This document shows positions 1 through 9,931 of a stretch of DNA of 32,560 nt, piece after piece; the stretch's first letter is position 1, and every line of letters starts with the position of its first letter. Origin of the DNA: Hyphomicrobiales bacterium (GTDB lineage: Bacteria > Pseudomonadota > Alphaproteobacteria > Rhizobiales > Rhizobiaceae); the NCBI GenBank assembly GCA_900471815.1, contig UICE01000010.1:45442-78001 (forward strand), in the 5' to 3' direction. The notes beneath the pieces were generated by a model. The model saw only the letters and a list, made by a program, of their open reading frames with translations. It did not search any database and was not told where the DNA came from. Both the position numbers and the translations under genes were made by a program.

Positions 1-18
1 AGCTTGTCGAAGCACGCA
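1..18. repeat. Right arm of a third dispersed inverted-repeat element, cut by the window edge
   Basis: These 18 bases match the last 18 bases of the right arm of the element at 9767-9884 with one mismatch (GAAGCACGCA here, GAACCACGCA there). The rest of the element would lie to the left of the window. Like the other copies it sits at the edge of a gene, here 21 bases beyond the lpdA stop codon. Part of it (10-15 AAGCAC, 16-20 GCAAA) can also pair with 26-30 and 35-40, so it may double as a weak hairpin at the 3' end of the bkd operon. Confidence 0.6.
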
Positions 19-39
19 AATTGCTTTTGCAAAGGTGCT

Positions 40-1437
40 TTAAATATGCAGCGCGTGTCCCAGTGCTTTCAGCGCAGCTTCCTGGAAGCCCTCGCTCTGC
101 GTTGGATGGGCATGGATTGTCCCGGCTATATCTTCCAGGCGCGCGCCCATTTCCAAGGCCAGTGCAAACGCTGCTGACAGTTCGGAGACTCCGGTTCCAA
201 CCGCCTGAATTCCCAATACAAGATGATTGCCCGCAGCGGCAACCACACGGACAAACCCCTCCTCGCCTTCTTGTGTCATGGCGCGGCCATTGGCAGCAAA
301 TGGGAACAGACCAATTTTGACCTCGTGCCCGGCCTGCTTTGCCTCTTCTGGCGAAAGGCCGACAGTCACGATTTCCGGATCGGTAAAGCAGACAGCTGCA
401 ATGGCTCGTTTGTCCCAGCTGCGATTATGCCCGGCGACGATTTCTGCCACCATCTCGCCTTGTGCCATGGCACGATGGGCCAGCATGGGCTCACCTGTCA
501 CATCACCGATGGCATAGACGCCGCGCATCGAGGTACGGCACTTGTCGTCAATGCGAACGAACTTTCCGTCCATGTCCAGAACAACTTCCTCAAGCCCCCA
601 ACCGGTGGTCACAGGCTTGCGGCCGACAGTTACCAGTATTTTATCCGCTGCAATCCTGTCATCCTTGCCATCAGCCGTTTCAATGAGCAGGGCATCACCC
701 TTGGCGCTCACCCCTTTTGCTTTAACTCCGGTAAGAACTGTCACACCTAAGCTATTGAGACTCTTCACGATTGGCCGCGTCAGCTCTGCATCATATTGCG
801 GCAGTATTTTTGCTTGCGCTTCAACAACAGTGACCTTTGATCCGAGTTTGGCATAGGCAGTGCCAAGCTCAAGGCCAATATAACCACCTCCCACAACCAC
901 CAGTTTTTCGGGCACAGTCTCAAGTGAGAGAGCTTCGGTGGATGAAATGACATTGCCGCCAAATGGCAATGAAGGCACCTCCACGGGCGCAGAGCCTGTT
1001 GCGATTACAATGTTTTCAGCGCGGATGATTTGCTGGCCCGTCAGGGTTTCCACTTCGACGGTTTTTCCGTCGCGGAACTTTGCCCTGCCCGTTACGATCT
1101 TCACATTGGCCTTCTTCAGAAGCCCGGCTACGCCATTGTTCAAACGGCTGACAATTCCGTCTTTCCAAGCGATAGTTTGCGTGAAATCGATTGCCGGGTT
1201 GCTGACGGATATGCCTAGAGGCGTCTGATTTGCTGCAAAATGCGCAACCTTTGCAAATTCATCAGCGGCGTGAATCAACGCCTTGGAGGGTATGCAGCCG
1301 ACCATCAGGCAAGTGCCGCCGACCTTGGCCGCTTCAACGATCACCGTATCAACATTCAGCTGCCCGGCACGAATAGCGCAGATATAGCCACCCGGACCGG
1401 CGCCAATGACCAGCAGTTTGCAGGAAATATCCTTCAT
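40..1437 (-). CDS. lpdA: Dihydrolipoamide dehydrogenase, E3 of the branched-chain 2-oxoacid dehydrogenase complex
   Basis: This flavoprotein reoxidises the dihydrolipoyl group of E2 and passes the electrons to NAD+. The 465-residue protein has the usual length and layout. The FAD motif GAGPGG is at residues 12-17, the redox-active disulfide is C43/C48 in GGTCLMVGC, and the NAD-binding GGGYIG is at 183-188. The C-terminal interface motif HAHPT..E places the catalytic base at H444 with its partner E449. It is the last gene of the four-gene bkd operon, three bases after E2. This placement suggests it serves this complex rather than pyruvate or 2-oxoglutarate dehydrogenase. Alphaproteobacteria usually carry several lpd paralogues, so the numbering of the symbol is not certain. 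Confidence 0.95.
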   Translation of the reverse strand: MKDISCKLLVIGAGPGGYICAIRAGQLNVDTVIVEAAKVGGTCLMVGCIPSKALIHAADEFAKVAHFAANQTPLGISVSNPAIDFTQTIAWKDGIVSRLNNGVAGLLKKANVKIVTGRAKFRDGKTVEVETLTGQQIIRAENIVIATGSAPVEVPSLPFGGNVISSTEALSLETVPEKLVVVGGGYIGLELGTAYAKLGSKVTVVEAQAKILPQYDAELTRPIVKSLNSLGVTVLTGVKAKGVSAKGDALLIETADGKDDRIAADKILVTVGRKPVTTGWGLEEVVLDMDGKFVRIDDKCRTSMRGVYAIGDVTGEPMLAHRAMAQGEMVAEIVAGHNRSWDKRAIAAVCFTDPEIVTVGLSPEEAKQAGHEVKIGLFPFAANGRAMTQEGEEGFVRVVAAAGNHLVLGIQAVGTGVSELSAAFALALEMGARLEDIAGTIHAHPTQSEGFQEAALKALGHALHI

Positions 1438-1440
1438 GGC

Positions 1441-2742
1441 TCAGTCCTCAACAAATATCATGGCTGGCGTTTCGAGAAGCGCCTTGATGCGCTGGATGAA
1501 TACGGCGGCATCCCAGCCGTCGATGACCCGGTGGTCGAAGCTTGACGACAGGTTCATCATCTTGCGCGGTATGAAAGCAGTGCCGTCCCACATGGGCCGG
1601 ATCATGATCTTGTTGACGCCGATGATTGCTACTTCCGGGTGATTGATCACAGGCGTGGTTACCACGCCGCCCATGCTACCGAGTGAAGTGATCGTGATCG
1701 TCGAGCCACTCAGCTGTTCACGTGTCGCTGTACCCGTTTTTGCAGCATCTGCCAGCAGATTAACCTCGGCAGCACAGTCCCAAAGCGTTCTCGCCTCGGC
1801 ATGTTTGACCACCGGCACGACGAGGCCGCCAGGCGTCTGCGCGGCAATCCCGATATGCACGCCTCCATGCTGATGAATAATATTCGCCTCGTCATCATAC
1901 AGAGCATTGAGCTGCGGCTGATCGGCAATGGCTTTGACCATGGCCCGCATCAAGAACGGCAAGATCGTCAGCTTGGCCTGATCCGGGCGCTTTTTGCTAT
2001 TCAGGGCTGCCCGCAGCTCTTCCAAGGATGTCACATCGATTTCTTCGACATAGGTAATATGCGGAATCCGGGATTTCGCGATTGCCATTTTCTCGGCAAT
2101 CTTGCGGCGAAGCCCGACAACCTTGATCTCCTTGACGGAATTGTCCGGGCTGAGCGCTGCACTACCGGGTTTCTGCGAGCCCCGCGCGAAGAAGGCATCA
2201 AGATCTTCGTGAGTGATCCGGCCTGCCGGTCCTGTACCGCTCACTTGACGCAAATCAACGCCGGAATCACGCGCACGCTGGCGTACAGCTGGAGAAGCCA
2301 AAGGCTTTTCACCTTCGCTGCGCGGCGCGCTCGTATTGAAAACAGGTTTGGCAGCGGGCTTTACAGCTTCCTGTGGCTTTGCAGCAGCTGCTGCAGGCTT
2401 GCTCTCGGACTTTGCGGCCTCGGCAGGCTTTTCATCCGGTGCAGGCGCTTCAGCCTTGGCAGGCTTGGAGGGCTCCGCGGCTGCCGGTGCATGACCCTCG
2501 CCGTCGATCTTCAGGCGAATAATCGGCGAGCCGATCGGAATGACCTCACCGATCTCACCGCCAAGCCAGATGATCTCGCCATCGACCGGCGACGGGATTT
2601 CCACCGTTGCCTTATCGGTCATCACGGCGGCAAGAACCATATCCTCGCGTACCAGATCACCGACCTTTACATTCCATTCGACAAGCTCTGCTTCTGCAAC
2701 GCCTTCGCCGACATCCGGCAGCTTGATGACATATTCGCCCAT
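1441..2742 (-). CDS. bkdB: Lipoamide acyltransferase, E2 of the branched-chain 2-oxoacid dehydrogenase complex
   Basis: E2 is the structural core that carries the lipoyl arm and transfers the branched acyl group to CoA. From the start at MGEYVIKLPDVGEG the protein has 433 residues. The lipoyl domain spans about 1-80, with the lipoylated lysine K44 in TDKAT. An Ala/Pro/Lys-rich hinge follows (about 84-140), then the peripheral-subunit-binding domain (about 147-184), then the acyltransferase domain with the catalytic motif DHRVIDG (H404, D408) near the C terminus. The reading frame stays open for 58 more codons upstream, but those overlap the E1 beta gene and do not look like E2. The chosen ATG lies one base after the E1 beta stop, which fits translational coupling. 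Confidence 0.95.
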   Translation of the reverse strand: MGEYVIKLPDVGEGVAEAELVEWNVKVGDLVREDMVLAAVMTDKATVEIPSPVDGEIIWLGGEIGEVIPIGSPIIRLKIDGEGHAPAAAEPSKPAKAEAPAPDEKPAEAAKSESKPAAAAAKPQEAVKPAAKPVFNTSAPRSEGEKPLASPAVRQRARDSGVDLRQVSGTGPAGRITHEDLDAFFARGSQKPGSAALSPDNSVKEIKVVGLRRKIAEKMAIAKSRIPHITYVEEIDVTSLEELRAALNSKKRPDQAKLTILPFLMRAMVKAIADQPQLNALYDDEANIIHQHGGVHIGIAAQTPGGLVVPVVKHAEARTLWDCAAEVNLLADAAKTGTATREQLSGSTITITSLGSMGGVVTTPVINHPEVAIIGVNKIMIRPMWDGTAFIPRKMMNLSSSFDHRVIDGWDAAVFIQRIKALLETPAMIFVED

Positions 2743-2743
2743 C

Positions 2744-3760
2744 TTAGAGCCCCTCCAGCGTTTCAACCAGCGCACGCCCGACCCGCGATGGCCCGGGAAA
2801 GTAATCCCACTCCTGGGCATGGGGATAAGGCGTGTCCCAACCGGCAACGCGAGCCACCGGCGCTTCAAGCTTATAGAAACAATGTTCTTGCACGAGTGCC
2901 GCCAGTTCCGCGCCAAAGCCCGATGTCAAGGTCGCCTCGTGAACCACGACACAGCGCCCGGTTTTTGAAACGGATTCAATAATCGTTTCGAGATCGAGCG
3001 GGAGTAATGTGCGCAGGTCGATGATTTCCGCATCAATATTATGTTCAGCTGCAGCGGCCTCTGCCACGTAAACCATGGTGCCATAGGTCAGGATCGTTAG
3101 CTGTGAGCCTTCACGGCGCTTGATGGCTTTGCCCAGCGGCACCGTATAATGACCATCAGGCACTTCGCCGAGATCGTGCTTGGACCACGGCGTGACTGGC
3201 CGGTCGTGATGTCCATCAAACGGACCATTATAAATGCGCTTGGGCTCAAGGAAGATCACCGGATCCGGATCTTCTATTGCCGCAATAAGCAGCCCCTTGG
3301 CATCATATGGGTTGGACGGCACAACCACCTTCAGGCCCGAAACATGGGTAAAAAGCGCTTCCGGGCTCTGGCTATGTGTTTGCCCACCGAAAATGCCGCC
3401 GCCCACCGGCATGCGCACGACCATCGGGCAGGTAAAATCGCCATTTGAACGATAGCGTAAGCGTGCAGCCTCCGAGACAATCTGGTCATAGGCGGGGTAG
3501 ACATAATCTGCGAACTGGATTTCAACACATGGCTTAAGTCCATAGGACGCCATGCCAATTGCAGCTCCGACGATGCCCGCCTCATTGATGGGCGCATCGA
3601 AACACCGCGTCTTTCCATATTTTGCCTGCAGCCCTTGCGTGCAGCGAAAGACGCCACCGAAAAAGCCGACATCCTCGCCGAACACAACCACGTTTTCGTC
3701 GCGTTCCATCATTGTATCCATTGCATCACGAATGGATTCGATCATTGTTTTGCGTGGCAT
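2744..3760 (-). CDS. bkdA2: 2-oxoisovalerate dehydrogenase E1 beta subunit
   Basis: This is the beta half of the thiamine-diphosphate-dependent decarboxylase that oxidises the 2-oxoacids of valine, leucine and isoleucine. The 338-residue length is typical of bacterial E1 beta. The N-terminal pyrimidine-binding transketolase domain includes GEDVG near residue 28 and the RMPVGGGIFGGQTHSQSPE loop near 116-134. The C-terminal domain carries the conserved VVHEA segment. It begins five bases after E1 alpha and is followed one base later by E2. The sequence is closer to the branched-chain branch than to pyruvate dehydrogenase beta, judged from motif recall rather than from an alignment. Confidence 0.93.
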   Translation of the reverse strand: MPRKTMIESIRDAMDTMMERDENVVVFGEDVGFFGGVFRCTQGLQAKYGKTRCFDAPINEAGIVGAAIGMASYGLKPCVEIQFADYVYPAYDQIVSEAARLRYRSNGDFTCPMVVRMPVGGGIFGGQTHSQSPEALFTHVSGLKVVVPSNPYDAKGLLIAAIEDPDPVIFLEPKRIYNGPFDGHHDRPVTPWSKHDLGEVPDGHYTVPLGKAIKRREGSQLTILTYGTMVYVAEAAAAEHNIDAEIIDLRTLLPLDLETIIESVSKTGRCVVVHEATLTSGFGAELAALVQEHCFYKLEAPVARVAGWDTPYPHAQEWDYFPGPSRVGRALVETLEGL

Positions 3761-3765
3761 TTGGC

Positions 3766-5150
<1,385 letters not shown>

Positions 5151-5164
5151 AATTAGGTTTACCA

Positions 5165-5193
5165 AGTATAATATTGGAAATCCTGGCTTTCAA
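5165..5193 (-). promoter_or_regulatory. Probable sigma-70-type promoter of the bkd operon
   Basis: Read on the minus strand, TTGAAA (5193-5188) and TATACT (5170-5165) are separated by exactly 17 bases, close to the housekeeping consensus. The predicted start site near 5158 would give a leader of about 145 bases before E1 alpha. The box lies just downstream of the terminator of the preceding DUF2336 gene, which supports separate transcription of bkd. Confidence 0.55.
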
Positions 5194-5200
5194 TGCCAAT

Positions 5201-5238
5201 AAAAAAGCAATGATGCGCCGGTTCTGGTGCGGCGCATC
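5201..5238 (-). terminator. Intrinsic terminator of the DUF2336 gene
   Basis: On the minus strand, CGGCGCATC/GATGCGCCG form a perfect 9-bp stem (arms 5230-5238 and 5212-5220) with a 9-base loop. The stem is followed by ATTGC and then six T residues (5206-5201). The hairpin starts 64 bases beyond the DUF2336 stop codon and immediately precedes the bkd promoter. Confidence 0.7.
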
Positions 5239-5301
5239 GATTATTTCATTCAAAGAGTGGCACTATTTTGTAATGAAATGTTCGATCAAGCGGTCAGAAG
5301 C

Positions 5302-6450
5302 CTATGCCGCCGCTATCGACAACATGCTTCGGCGCGCATTTTCGCGAATAGCATCGCGGTGAATACCGTTGAGCAAGGAAAGCAAATCATCATTTGCGGC
5401 GGCGGGAACAGCCCCTGCATAGGCTTCTACCCTCGCGATCTGCTCAATCATTGCGCGCGCGACATCATGCAAACCCAGCTTGCGCTTGCCGTTGATAATA
5501 TCGCGCCATGCCTGAACTGCGGTGCACAGGGAAGCGTGCGTGCTTTCGGCCAGACCCGCAGCGCTAAACAGCGCCCCCAGCACGTTCGGACGGCCATCAA
5601 TGAGCAGGCCGCGCACGCGACTATGCTTGTAACCGGACAGCGCAACAAGGATCGCGCCGAAGAAATCGATCTGTCCTTTCGCAACCACCCGAATGACAAA
5701 AGCTGTTGTTATGTCTCCGCGCAGTTGTAGGTGTTCAACGAGAGCCGGATATTCTTCGATAGGCGTTGCGGCAACGAGGCTGATGGATGCTTTGACACAG
5801 GCATCATGTGTCATTCGTTCCGCTCTGCGACCTCCCATGAGTGCCTGCACAATATTCATCTGGCACAGCGCCTCTGCGGTCTTGACTGCAAGCGAGTGGC
5901 GGCAATCGGCTGGCAGGCTTTCATGATCGACGAGCAATGCACGCACTTCGGCAATATGTCCTGACCGTTCAAGCAGTCGACGATAACTCACCGGCATTAT
6001 TTTCGCCTGTGTATTGGCCAGCAGCTCCAGTATGGCATCGGTCTCGCCAACTTCGATAATGGCGGCACAAACAGTTGGCGAAACGCGTGCCCGACCGGCA
6101 ATGACGCGTTGCGCCTCGCCGCAACCACTCACAACACAGTCAATCAGGTCACTATCGCTGAGCAAAACCGAGCGGCCGAGCATATAGGTCGAGATTTCAA
6201 TCTGGTCGCGTGCGAGACTAGCAACGATATGGGCAGGAGCGCGGACACTTGTAGAAAACGCCTCAGCCAGCGCGAGGCGCACTTTTGGCGAAGAATCGTC
6301 CAGCAGGAGCGTTAGTACAGCCTCTGTCGCGCAACGCTCATCATGGTCGAGTTCTGAATGCAGATAGATATGCGCCAAAGCTGCCGTTGCATGACAACGT
6401 TGCGCCACTGACGCATTCTCGATCATTCTGAGATATTGCTGTACCGGCAT
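5302..6450 (-). CDS. DUF2336 domain protein of unknown function
   Basis: The 382-residue soluble protein, with no signal peptide or membrane segment, resembles the alphaproteobacterial DUF2336 family. It is mostly helical, with HEAT-like helical repeats suggested by segments such as LLDDSSPKVRLALAEAF and LARDQIEISTYMLG. No catalytic motif is visible and the function is unknown. The start at MPVQQYLRM is uncertain: only AAGGG directly abutting the ATG and a GGGGGCG further upstream resemble a ribosome binding site, and a second ATG lies eight codons in. It is transcribed in the same direction as bkd but separated from it by a terminator and a promoter, so the two are probably not co-regulated. 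Confidence 0.8.
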   Translation of the reverse strand: MPVQQYLRMIENASVAQRCHATAALAHIYLHSELDHDERCATEAVLTLLLDDSSPKVRLALAEAFSTSVRAPAHIVASLARDQIEISTYMLGRSVLLSDSDLIDCVVSGCGEAQRVIAGRARVSPTVCAAIIEVGETDAILELLANTQAKIMPVSYRRLLERSGHIAEVRALLVDHESLPADCRHSLAVKTAEALCQMNIVQALMGGRRAERMTHDACVKASISLVAATPIEEYPALVEHLQLRGDITTAFVIRVVAKGQIDFFGAILVALSGYKHSRVRGLLIDGRPNVLGALFSAAGLAESTHASLCTAVQAWRDIINGKRKLGLHDVARAMIEQIARVEAYAGAVPAAANDDLLSLLNGIHRDAIRENARRSMLSIAAA

Positions 6451-6611
6451 CCCTTATCGCCCCCATTTTTTCTAGCAAAAGCCTAGCAGAAAAAGGTTTA
6501 CGATCAGTTCACCATATCCATTAACCATGACGACAAGGGTTTTGCCCCTGTTGCGATCCGCAGAGCACCGTCATAATGTCCCGCAAATCATTGCGGAGGT
6601 TCGAAATCATC

Positions 6612-7067
6612 ATGGCTGGATTGTATCTGGAAGAGTTCGAGGTCGGACGCGTTTTCAATCATTCGCTTCGCAAAACGATCACTGAAAGTGACAATATGCT
6701 ATTTTCGGTCATGACATTGAACACCCAGCCGCTGCATATTGACTTTGATTTTGCCAACAAGACAGAATGGGGAAAGCCTCTCGTCAACTCATTGTTTACG
6801 TTGGGTTTAATGATCGGTATTTCTGTCAATGACACGACGATTGGCACGACAATTGCCAATCTCGGCATGACCGATGTCACTTTTCCTTCCCCGCTATTTC
6901 ATGGGGATACAGTACATGTTGAGACTGAGGTTATTTCAACACGCCCGTCCAAATCCAAGCCTGATCGCGGCATTGTCGAGTTCGAACACCGTGCCTTCAA
7001 CCAGCATGGTGTTCTCGTTGCAAAATGCACGCGGCAAGCCATGATGAAATCAAAGAGTGCGGCGTGA
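6612..7067 (+). CDS. MaoC-like hot-dog dehydratase
   Basis: This 151-residue single hot-dog-fold protein belongs to the MaoC/(R)-hydratase group, which adds water to or removes it from enoyl-CoA thioesters. The dyad residues of the family appear as D27 (in ITESDN) and H42 (in LNTQPLHID). An ATG 36 bases upstream is in frame, but the chosen start has GGAGGT 11 bases before it and begins the recognisable domain sequence MAGLYLEEFEVG. The stop codon overlaps the start of the next gene (TGATG), so the two are translationally coupled. The substrate is probably a C4-C6 acyl-CoA by association with the CitE-like partner, but this is not shown by the sequence. Confidence 0.85.
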   Translation: MAGLYLEEFEVGRVFNHSLRKTITESDNMLFSVMTLNTQPLHIDFDFANKTEWGKPLVNSLFTLGLMIGISVNDTTIGTTIANLGMTDVTFPSPLFHGDTVHVETEVISTRPSKSKPDRGIVEFEHRAFNQHGVLVAKCTRQAMMKSKSAA

Positions 7068-7936
7068 TGCGCTCGCTCCTGTTTGTTCCCGGCGATTCGG
7101 AAAAGAAACTTGAAAAAGGACTCGCCAGCGAAGCCGACATGCTTTTGATCGATCTTGAAGATTCGGTAAGCGCAGAGCGCAAGGCCGCCGCGCGGCAGAT
7201 CACCGCTGATTTTCTGAAATCGAACCGCGGTACGGCCTCGCCTCGCCTTTTCGTTCGCATCAATGATCTCTCCAGCGGTTTCGCCGATGATGATCTTGCC
7301 GCCATTATGCCGTCGCTGCCCGTTGGCATTCTTCTGCCCAAATCCAATAGCGGTAAGGATGTGACGCGGCTTTCGGTGAAACTGAATGTGCACGAAGCGC
7401 AGGCAGGGCTTTCTGAAGGCGTCACGCAGATCATTGCAATCATTACCGAGACTGCAATTGGTACCTTGTCTGCAGCCACCTACCCGGATGCATCCAAACG
7501 ATTAATCGGCCTCAGTTGGGGTGCGGAAGACCTTTCGGCAGTTATCGGCGCAACCGCGGTGCGCAACGAGGCGGGTCATTACACGGACGTGTTTCGCATG
7601 GCTCGCGCCTTGACGGTTCTTGGCGCATCCGCCGCTGATGTTGCGGCCATTGATACGGTCTACATCGACTATCGCAATGAAGAAGGTCTTGCCCGCGAAT
7701 GCACCGAAGCCGCGCGCGATGGTTTCACAGCCAAACTGGCAATTCATCCGGCCCAGGTCGCAATCATCAATCAGATTTTCACGCCTTCGGCTGAAGCGGT
7801 CGATCAGGCAGAGCGTATCGTTGCAGCCTTCGCGGCTGAGCCCGCTGCCGGTGTAATTGGTATTGATGGTAAAATGTTCGACCGCCCGCATCTGAAGCGG
7901 GCGGAGCGGCTCATTGCCAGAGCGCGATCATTTTGA
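7067..7936 (+). CDS. CitE-like CoA-ester lyase (HpcH/HpaI aldolase family)
   Basis: The 289-residue protein begins MRSLLFVPGDSEKKLEKG, the typical N terminus of the CitE / malyl-CoA lyase branch of the TIM-barrel HpcH/HpaI family. Likely Mg2+ and substrate residues are visible: the LEDSV segment (30-34), E128 in ITETAIG, and E154/D155 in WGAEDLS. These enzymes cleave or form 3-hydroxyacyl-CoAs such as malyl-, citramalyl- or beta-methylmalyl-CoA. Genes for citrate lyase alpha and gamma subunits are absent, so true citrate lyase activity is unlikely. The start overlaps the MaoC stop by one base; an in-frame ATG 42 bases upstream lies inside MaoC and is rejected. It converges with the nitroreductase gene, with seven bases between them. 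Confidence 0.87.
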   Translation: MRSLLFVPGDSEKKLEKGLASEADMLLIDLEDSVSAERKAAARQITADFLKSNRGTASPRLFVRINDLSSGFADDDLAAIMPSLPVGILLPKSNSGKDVTRLSVKLNVHEAQAGLSEGVTQIIAIITETAIGTLSAATYPDASKRLIGLSWGAEDLSAVIGATAVRNEAGHYTDVFRMARALTVLGASAADVAAIDTVYIDYRNEEGLARECTEAARDGFTAKLAIHPAQVAIINQIFTPSAEAVDQAERIVAAFAAEPAAGVIGIDGKMFDRPHLKRAERLIARARSF

Positions 7937-7943
7937 TCTTACG

Positions 7944-8537
7944 CTAGCCTTTCCACGGCCCCGAATATTCGGAAAGTACCGCATCCACTTCCGGGCGAGG
8001 CCGCTCCGGCACTTTCTGCGCGCAAGTTCCAATATGAACAAACCCCGTGACCCGCTCATGTGGGGCCAGCCCTAGCAGCGCCCGGCCCTTTTCGTCTGAC
8101 GAGTACCAATTGCTGATCCAATTGGTGACATAGCCCAATGCATTGGCAGCCAGGCAAAGCTTCATCGCCGCCGCACCCGAGGAAAGAAACTGCTCCCACT
8201 CCGGAATATGATGTTCAACTGGAGAGAACACCACACCAATGACCAGCGGAGCGCGAGCAAAGCGCTTCAGTTCCTGCTCGCGGCGTTGTTCAGTCAGTGG
8301 CCCTTCACGTTCTTCACAAAGTTCGGCGAGATATTTCCCGACTTCGACACGTGCATCACCCCGATACAGAATAAAGCGCCAGGGCGTCAGACGACCATGA
8401 TCCGGCACGCGCGAAGCAATCGTAATGATCTTGCGAATCTCTTCGTCAGATGGTCCTGGAAGGCCGATGGCCGAGATCGGGGTGGAGCTTCGTGTCGACA
8501 AAAAATCGAGGATTGGATTGGATGAGGAAGTGTTCAT
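7944..8537 (-). CDS. Nitroreductase family protein, YdjA-like
   Basis: This is a small FMN-dependent NAD(P)H oxidoreductase of 197 residues from MNTSSSNPILDFLSTRSS. The motif RVPDHGRLTPWRFI matches the YdjA-type signature of the family (compare APVHGNLEPWRF), and the GYVTNWISNWY and GFVHIGT segments are in the expected places. The physiological substrate is unknown; this branch reduces nitroaromatics poorly. A longer start at 8609 adds 24 residues that do not resemble the family. Neither start has a good ribosome binding site, so the N terminus is uncertain. It is divergent from the exported protein gene. Confidence 0.83.
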   Translation of the reverse strand: MNTSSSNPILDFLSTRSSTPISAIGLPGPSDEEIRKIITIASRVPDHGRLTPWRFILYRGDARVEVGKYLAELCEEREGPLTEQRREQELKRFARAPLVIGVVFSPVEHHIPEWEQFLSSGAAAMKLCLAANALGYVTNWISNWYSSDEKGRALLGLAPHERVTGFVHIGTCAQKVPERPRPEVDAVLSEYSGPWKG

Positions 8538-8660
8538 GGAATAATCGTAGCGACCCTGTTGCACTATTGCGCGGACAATGGCTTCGTTTTGTCGGTCAAG
8601 TAAAGACATGAGAGCGAGAAAAGCCTTGAAATTGCCATCGGCTTCGGATCAAAAGCTTGC

Positions 8661-9728
8661 ATGGGCGTATTCCAGACAATTGCCACGGGCAGCATTTTCC
8701 GCAAACCCTTGTTTGCTATCGCGGCATGTGCGTGTCTGGCGTCGGGACCAGTCGCATTTGCACAGTCGCTGACACCGGATTCACCGGAAGTCGCCCCGCT
8801 TGAGCTACCCACCATTGCGCCGCCCGCCGGTAAAGGCGATATACCTAAAATTCCCAATCTGAATGAATATGCCAATCCAAAGGCTCCGCAGAACAATCCG
8901 CTGGTCAATGAGCCCGAGCTTGTTCTTACTGCAAAACTTTCAGACGAGAGTGAAGCGATTGGCCGGGGGCTGGTATGGCGGGTATTCTCACCCGATCCCG
9001 GCCCCGACGGCAAGCTGGCGCTTCTCGCCACTGCCAAAGGCGGTACCACTTCGTTCAATCTTGCTCCCGGCAGCTACCTGATCCACGTCGCCTTTGGCCG
9101 TGCTGGCGCAACCAAGCGCATTTCCATGACACGCGCCAAGCGCACTGAAACAATGATTCTCGATGCTGGCGGGATCAAGCTTAATGCTGTGCTTGCTGGC
9201 GGTGGTCGCATTCCTCCCGATCGTCTGCGATTTTCGATTTATGAGGATCATGAAGACGCCAATGGCGAACGCGCTTTGATCATTCCCGATGTCAAGCCGG
9301 ACAGCGTTGTCCGTCTGAATACTGGAACCTATCAAATCGTGTCAAACTACGGCACGGCGAACGCCGTCATTCGGTCTGACATCCGCGTTGAGGCAGGTAA
9401 AATCACGGAAGCGAATGTTGAACACCGCGCGGCACTGATGACGATGAAACTGGTGCGCGAAGCTGGCGGCGAAGCGCTTGCCGATACGGCTTGGTCTGTT
9501 CTCACCACGTCAGGTGATATTGTCCGGGAAAGCGTGGGGGCTTTCGCATCCATGGTGCTTGCGGAAGGTGATTATGTCATCATCGCCAAGAACAAGGACA
9601 AGATTTACCAGCGTGACTTCAAGGTTGTTGCCGGTCGCAATCAGGATGTGGAGGTCATCGCCTCCAATGGCGCAAGCACGGCGGCAAGCGCCAACCAGCC
9701 GGCGAAAGGCGAAGAGCCGCTGGACTGA
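8661..9728 (+). CDS. Exported protein of unknown function with repeated beta-rich modules
   Basis: The 355-residue protein has a Sec signal peptide: basic SIFRK, a hydrophobic stretch at about 17-32, and a likely cleavage after AFA (residue 34). A Pro-rich linker follows (about 38-80). Then come about three beta-rich modules, each with a segment like NLAPGSYLIHVAFG, RLNTGTYQIVSNYG or VLAEGDYVIIAKNK. The recurring 'G-x-Y-x-I' pattern resembles PEGA or carboxypeptidase-regulatory-like folds. The C terminus is low-complexity Ala/Ser. There is no catalytic motif and no lipobox, so a soluble or wall-associated periplasmic protein is likely. I do not recognise a named family. The ribosome binding site is weak. 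Confidence 0.8.
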   Translation: MGVFQTIATGSIFRKPLFAIAACACLASGPVAFAQSLTPDSPEVAPLELPTIAPPAGKGDIPKIPNLNEYANPKAPQNNPLVNEPELVLTAKLSDESEAIGRGLVWRVFSPDPGPDGKLALLATAKGGTTSFNLAPGSYLIHVAFGRAGATKRISMTRAKRTETMILDAGGIKLNAVLAGGGRIPPDRLRFSIYEDHEDANGERALIIPDVKPDSVVRLNTGTYQIVSNYGTANAVIRSDIRVEAGKITEANVEHRAALMTMKLVREAGGEALADTAWSVLTTSGDIVRESVGAFASMVLAEGDYVIIAKNKDKIYQRDFKVVAGRNQDVEVIASNGASTAASANQPAKGEEPLD

Positions 9729-9766
9729 CCCCTACCATCTGCTCAAAACAGGCTGCATGGCTGCTT

Positions 9767-9884
9767 TGCGTGGTTCGACAAGCTCACCATGAGGAAGATG
9801 GTGTTTTGCATGACAGCCGCCACGGTGCAGGTTTTGCCTCTGTGACCTCCACCCTTCCTCATGGTGAGCTTGTCGAACCACGCA
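9767..9884. repeat. Dispersed inverted-repeat element, copy 1 (118 bp)
   Basis: Two perfect 31-base arms (9767-9797 and 9854-9884), beginning TGCGTGGTTCGACAAG and ending at GAGGAAG, enclose a 56-base centre. It lies between two convergent genes, the exported protein and the acyltransferase, where it could act as a bidirectional transcript end. A related copy is at 12964-13087 and a partial one at 1-18. It has no coding capacity. Size and position recall the Bru-RS and RIME palindromic elements of Brucella and Rhizobium, but I cannot confirm the family from memory. Confidence 0.9.
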
Positions 9885-9931
9885 CCACATGCGCAAATTC
9901 ACTAAACGCCAACGACATGAGTATCGAGCTC

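Noticed and set aside
1801-2982. Plus-strand open frame of 393 codons opposite the E2 and E1 beta genes
   Set aside because: It is antisense to two well-supported genes, has the composition expected of a shadow frame (Cys/Arg-rich, no domain), and no ribosome binding site.
7067-7936. Citrate lyase beta subunit (citE in the strict sense)
   Set aside because: The alpha and gamma subunits, citC and citG/X are absent, and stand-alone CitE-like proteins act on other CoA esters.
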